A program made the position numbers and the translations under genes. From positions 1 through 15,964 of the forward strand of contig CADBUK010000154.1 in NCBI GenBank assembly GCA_902797915.1: a stretch of 15,964 nt of DNA, in the 5' to 3' direction. The notes under the pieces are model-generated. The model saw only the letters and a list, made by a program, of their open reading frames with translations, was not told where the DNA came from and did no database searches. Shown one piece after another: positions 14,122-15,964 of the stretch (position 1 is the stretch's first letter; every line of letters starts with the position of its first letter). Origin of the DNA: Oscillospiraceae bacterium. GTDB taxonomy: Bacteria > Bacillota > Clostridia > Oscillospirales > Acutalibacteraceae.

Positions 14122-14842
14122 TTATTTTGCAAAGGTTTATGACGATTTAACTGAAAATGTTGATTATAAGGTCAGAAGTGATTACATTTCTGACCTTTTT
14201 GCTGATTGCGGAGTAAAAAACGGCGCGTCGCTTCTTGACCTTGCGTGCGGAACGGGCAGCTTTTCAAAACATTTTGCCGATAAGGGTTTTGAAGTAACGG
14301 GCATTGATTTAAGCCCTGAAATGCTTGAAATCGCCTCTTTCAAGACTCAGGGAAAGGTGTTGCTACTTAACGCCGAAATGCAGAATTTTGTTCTTCAAAG
14401 CCCTGTTGACGCCTGCATATGCTGCCTTGACTCCGTCAACCATCTTGAAAGTATTGACGATGTTAAGAAAACGTTTGAAAACGTATATAATTCATTAAAG
14501 GAAAAAGGCATATTTATTTTTGATGTTAATACTGTTTACAAGCATAACTTCATTCTTGCTGACAATACTTTTGTGTTTGACGAGGAAAACTATTTTCTTT
14601 CCTGGGACAATGAACTTGAAGACGATAACCGCGTCAGGATATTTCTAGATATTTTTGTACTTCAGGATAACGGCGATTATAAGCGTTATTCAGAGGAGTT
14701 CACTGAAACGGCTTATGATATTGATACGCTGAGAAGCGCTCTTCAGCCTTATTTCAGGGTTTTAAATGTCTTTGATGATTTATCCTGCCTGCCGCCGACT
14801 GATACTTCAGAACGCGTATATTTTGTTTGTGAAAGGATTTAA
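14111..14842 (+). CDS. Class I SAM-dependent methyltransferase (YqeM-like)
   Basis: From the ATG at 14111 the protein has 243 residues. The SAM-binding motif I LLDLACGTGSFSKHF is at about 41-55, with the acidic residue D66 at the end of strand 2 (VTGIDLSPEML). The N-terminal MSYNYFAKVYDDL resembles Bacillus YqeM-type methyltransferases, and IFDVNTVYKHN and the following beta-rich segment fit the same group. The methyl acceptor cannot be read from the sequence. A GTG at 14105 would add two residues (MK), but the family usually begins M-x-Y. No strong ribosome binding site precedes either start; the 11-base overlap with the yerC-like gene suggests coupling. hslO starts two bases after its stop. 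Confidence 0.85.
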   Translation: MSYNYFAKVYDDLTENVDYKVRSDYISDLFADCGVKNGASLLDLACGTGSFSKHFADKGFEVTGIDLSPEMLEIASFKTQGKVLLLNAEMQNFVLQSPVDACICCLDSVNHLESIDDVKKTFENVYNSLKEKGIFIFDVNTVYKHNFILADNTFVFDEENYFLSWDNELEDDNRVRIFLDIFVLQDNGDYKRYSEEFTETAYDIDTLRSALQPYFRVLNVFDDLSCLPPTDTSERVYFVCERI

Positions 14843-14844
14843 CT

Positions 14845-15723
14845 ATGGGAAAGCTTGTAAGATATATTACTGATGACGGCGCTGCTTATATTATTGCGGT
14901 TGATTCTACGGATATGATTGCCGAAATGGAGAGAATTCATAAGCCGTCTGCAGTCGTTACCGCGGCGCTCGGAAGACTGCTGACAGCAGCTTCAATGATG
15001 GGTGTAATGCTTAAAGGTAACGATGATTCCGTTACTTTGCGTTTTAACGGCGACGGACCTACGGGCTCACTGATTGCCGTTTCGGATTCAAACGGCAATG
15101 CAAGGGGCTATGTTCAAAACCCTATTGTTGAAATCCCTCTTAATGATAAAGGCAAGCTCTACGTTAAAGGCGCAGTAGGTACAAACGGATATTTGTATGT
15201 GCTCAAAGATTTGGGGCTTAATGAGCCGTTTACGGGCGCTACCGAAATTGTTAGCGGCGAGATTGCTGAGGATATTACTAATTATTACGCTGTTTCCGAA
15301 CAAACGCCCTCGGTTTGCGGCCTTGGCGTGCTTGTTAATCCCGATTTATCAGTAAATTGTGCGGGCGGCTTTTTAATTCAGCTTTTGCCCGGCTGTCCCG
15401 AGGAAACGATAGATTTAATTGAGAAAGCGCTTTCTGATATTCCGTCAATTACTCAGATGCTTCAAAGCGGAATGAGTGCTGACGATATAGCTAAAAGAGC
15501 TATGAAGGGAATGAATATTGATAAGCTTGACGAAAGCGAAATTGCTTATAAATGCAATTGTTCAAGAGAAAGGGTAGTTAAAGCGCTGCTCACAACAGGG
15601 GAGGACGCCCTTGCCGAAATGGCGGAAAGCGGAGAGGAAACTTCGGTTGAATGTCACTTCTGCGACAAGGTTTATAAATTCACTCCCGATGAAATAAGAA
15701 GCCTGATAAAAAAGGGCGAATAA
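14845..15723 (+). CDS. hslO: 33 kDa chaperonin Hsp33
   Basis: This 292-residue redox-regulated holdase chaperone protects unfolding proteins during oxidative stress. The N-terminal domain shows HKPSAVVTAALGRLLTAASMMG and FNGDGPTGSLIAVSDSNGNARGYV. The C-terminal zinc switch has four cysteines: CNC at 237 and 239 (YKCNCSRERV) and CHFC at 270 and 273 (VECHFCDKVYKF). They bind zinc when reduced and form disulfides on activation. Extra cysteines occur at 158, 172 and 184. AAAGGA at 14832-14837 is seven bases before the ATG. It is the third gene of the yerC-like operon, and no terminator separates it from the tRNA promoter. Confidence 0.97.
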   Translation: MGKLVRYITDDGAAYIIAVDSTDMIAEMERIHKPSAVVTAALGRLLTAASMMGVMLKGNDDSVTLRFNGDGPTGSLIAVSDSNGNARGYVQNPIVEIPLNDKGKLYVKGAVGTNGYLYVLKDLGLNEPFTGATEIVSGEIAEDITNYYAVSEQTPSVCGLGVLVNPDLSVNCAGGFLIQLLPGCPEETIDLIEKALSDIPSITQMLQSGMSADDIAKRAMKGMNIDKLDESEIAYKCNCSRERVVKALLTTGEDALAEMAESGEETSVECHFCDKVYKFTPDEIRSLIKKGE

Positions 15724-15737
15724 ATTTTAAAAAAGTG

Positions 15738-15766
15738 TTGACTTTTATAATAAATTATAGTATTAT
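15738..15766 (+). promoter_or_regulatory. Promoter for tRNA-Val
   Basis: TTGACT (15738-15743) and TATTAT (15761-15766) are 17 bases apart. The expected start near 15773 leaves a short 5' leader of about 19 bases before the tRNA, to be removed by RNase P. Confidence 0.75.
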
Positions 15767-15791
15767 TGTTTTCGTTGCAACCGCAACAGAT

Positions 15792-15867
15792 GGGAGCATA
15801 GCTCAGCTGGGAGAGCATCTGCCTTACAAGCAGAGGGTCACAGGTTCGAGCCCTGTTGTTCCCACCA
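15792..15867 (+). tRNA. tRNA-Val (anticodon UAC)
   Basis: The 76 bases fold as a complete cloverleaf. The acceptor GGGAGCA pairs with TGTTCCC (15857-15863), with one G-U pair. The D arm is GCTC/GAGC. The anticodon arm is TCTGC-CTTACAA-GCAGA, giving anticodon TAC, which reads valine GUA and probably other GUN codons. The T arm is ACAGG-TTCGAGC-CCTGT. The CCA end (15865-15867) is encoded in the DNA. It has its own promoter and terminator, so it appears to be a single-tRNA unit, also reachable by read-through from hslO. Confidence 0.97.
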
Positions 15868-15903
15868 AAAGCGGTTGTACCCATCGGGGTATAACCGCTT
15901 TTT
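15867..15903 (+). terminator. Long intrinsic terminator after tRNA-Val
   Basis: A 16-pair stem (15867-15882 with 15887-15902, one G-U pair, loop ATCG) ends in five T (15899-15903). Its 5' arm begins directly at the last base of the tRNA CCA, so the mature tRNA end abuts the hairpin. Confidence 0.92.
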
Positions 15904-15964
15904 AATTACAGGGTGAGAAACGACCTCCAAGAGGCTTGTTGAAAATAAGCCGATTGGGAGAAAG
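15904..15964 (+). other. Unassigned foldable sequence at the right edge
   Basis: The last 61 bases hold no recognisable gene. A hairpin GGCTTGT/ATAAGCC with loop TGAAA is nested inside a possible CTCCAA/TT(G)GGAG stem, and the 3' side continues as GAGAAAG. It could be the start of a structured RNA, a leader, or part of a gene beyond the window. I cannot name it. Confidence 0.3.

Noticed and set aside
15672..15884. Minus-strand open reading frame of 70 residues containing RARTCDPLLVRQM
   Set aside because: It runs antisense through the tRNA-Val gene and the hslO end. This peptide type is a well-known false protein arising from the complement of tRNA genes.

Overview
The window looks like an ordinary, gene-dense chromosomal segment of a low-to-moderate GC Gram-positive anaerobe. 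I would place it among the Clostridia, most likely near the Ruminococcaceae/Oscillospiraceae. The reasons are the gene neighbourhoods (rplS-rbgA-rnhB-yraN; tig-clpP-clpX then lon-engB, close to the Bacillus order), AGGAGG-type ribosome binding sites, sigma-A-type promoters, a YerC/YecD-family protein and the type of diaminopimelate decarboxylase. All protein genes lie on the plus strand and there are no insertion sequences, CRISPR arrays or phage genes.

Layout. Positions 1-1416 hold the C-terminal part of a B12-binding-type radical SAM protein (TIGR03960-like), overlapped by its partner of the DUF2344/TIGR03936 family. Positions 1424-3801 hold a strong promoter, a structured leader, rplS (ribosomal protein L19), a terminator or attenuator hairpin, then the tightly packed rbgA, rnhB and yraN. 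Positions 3838-6079 hold thrC with its own likely promoter, a terminator, and a metallophosphoesterase. Positions 6086-9373 form a proteostasis operon, tig-clpP-clpX, with an extended -10 promoter and an intrinsic terminator. Positions 9365-13759 hold lon-engB-lysA. Its promoter appears to reuse the 3' arm of the clpX terminator as its -35 region. Positions 13762-15723 hold a yerC/yecD-like gene, a SAM-dependent methyltransferase and hslO (Hsp33). The window ends with a tRNA-Val(UAC) gene that has its own promoter and a long terminator, followed by about 60 bases I cannot assign.

The genes are mostly housekeeping and fall into two themes. One is ribosome production (L19, the 50S assembly GTPase RbgA, the GTPase EngB, tRNA-Val). 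The other is protein folding and turnover (trigger factor, ClpXP, Lon, Hsp33). Amino-acid synthesis (thrC, lysA) and genome maintenance (RNase HII, YraN) fill the gaps.

I did not find a new multi-gene system. The points most worth a second look are non-coding: the rplS leader, the terminator/promoter overlap between clpX and lon, the perfect palindrome in the tig leader, and the foldable sequence after the tRNA. The uncharacterised radical SAM/DUF2344 pair is the most interesting protein-level item.
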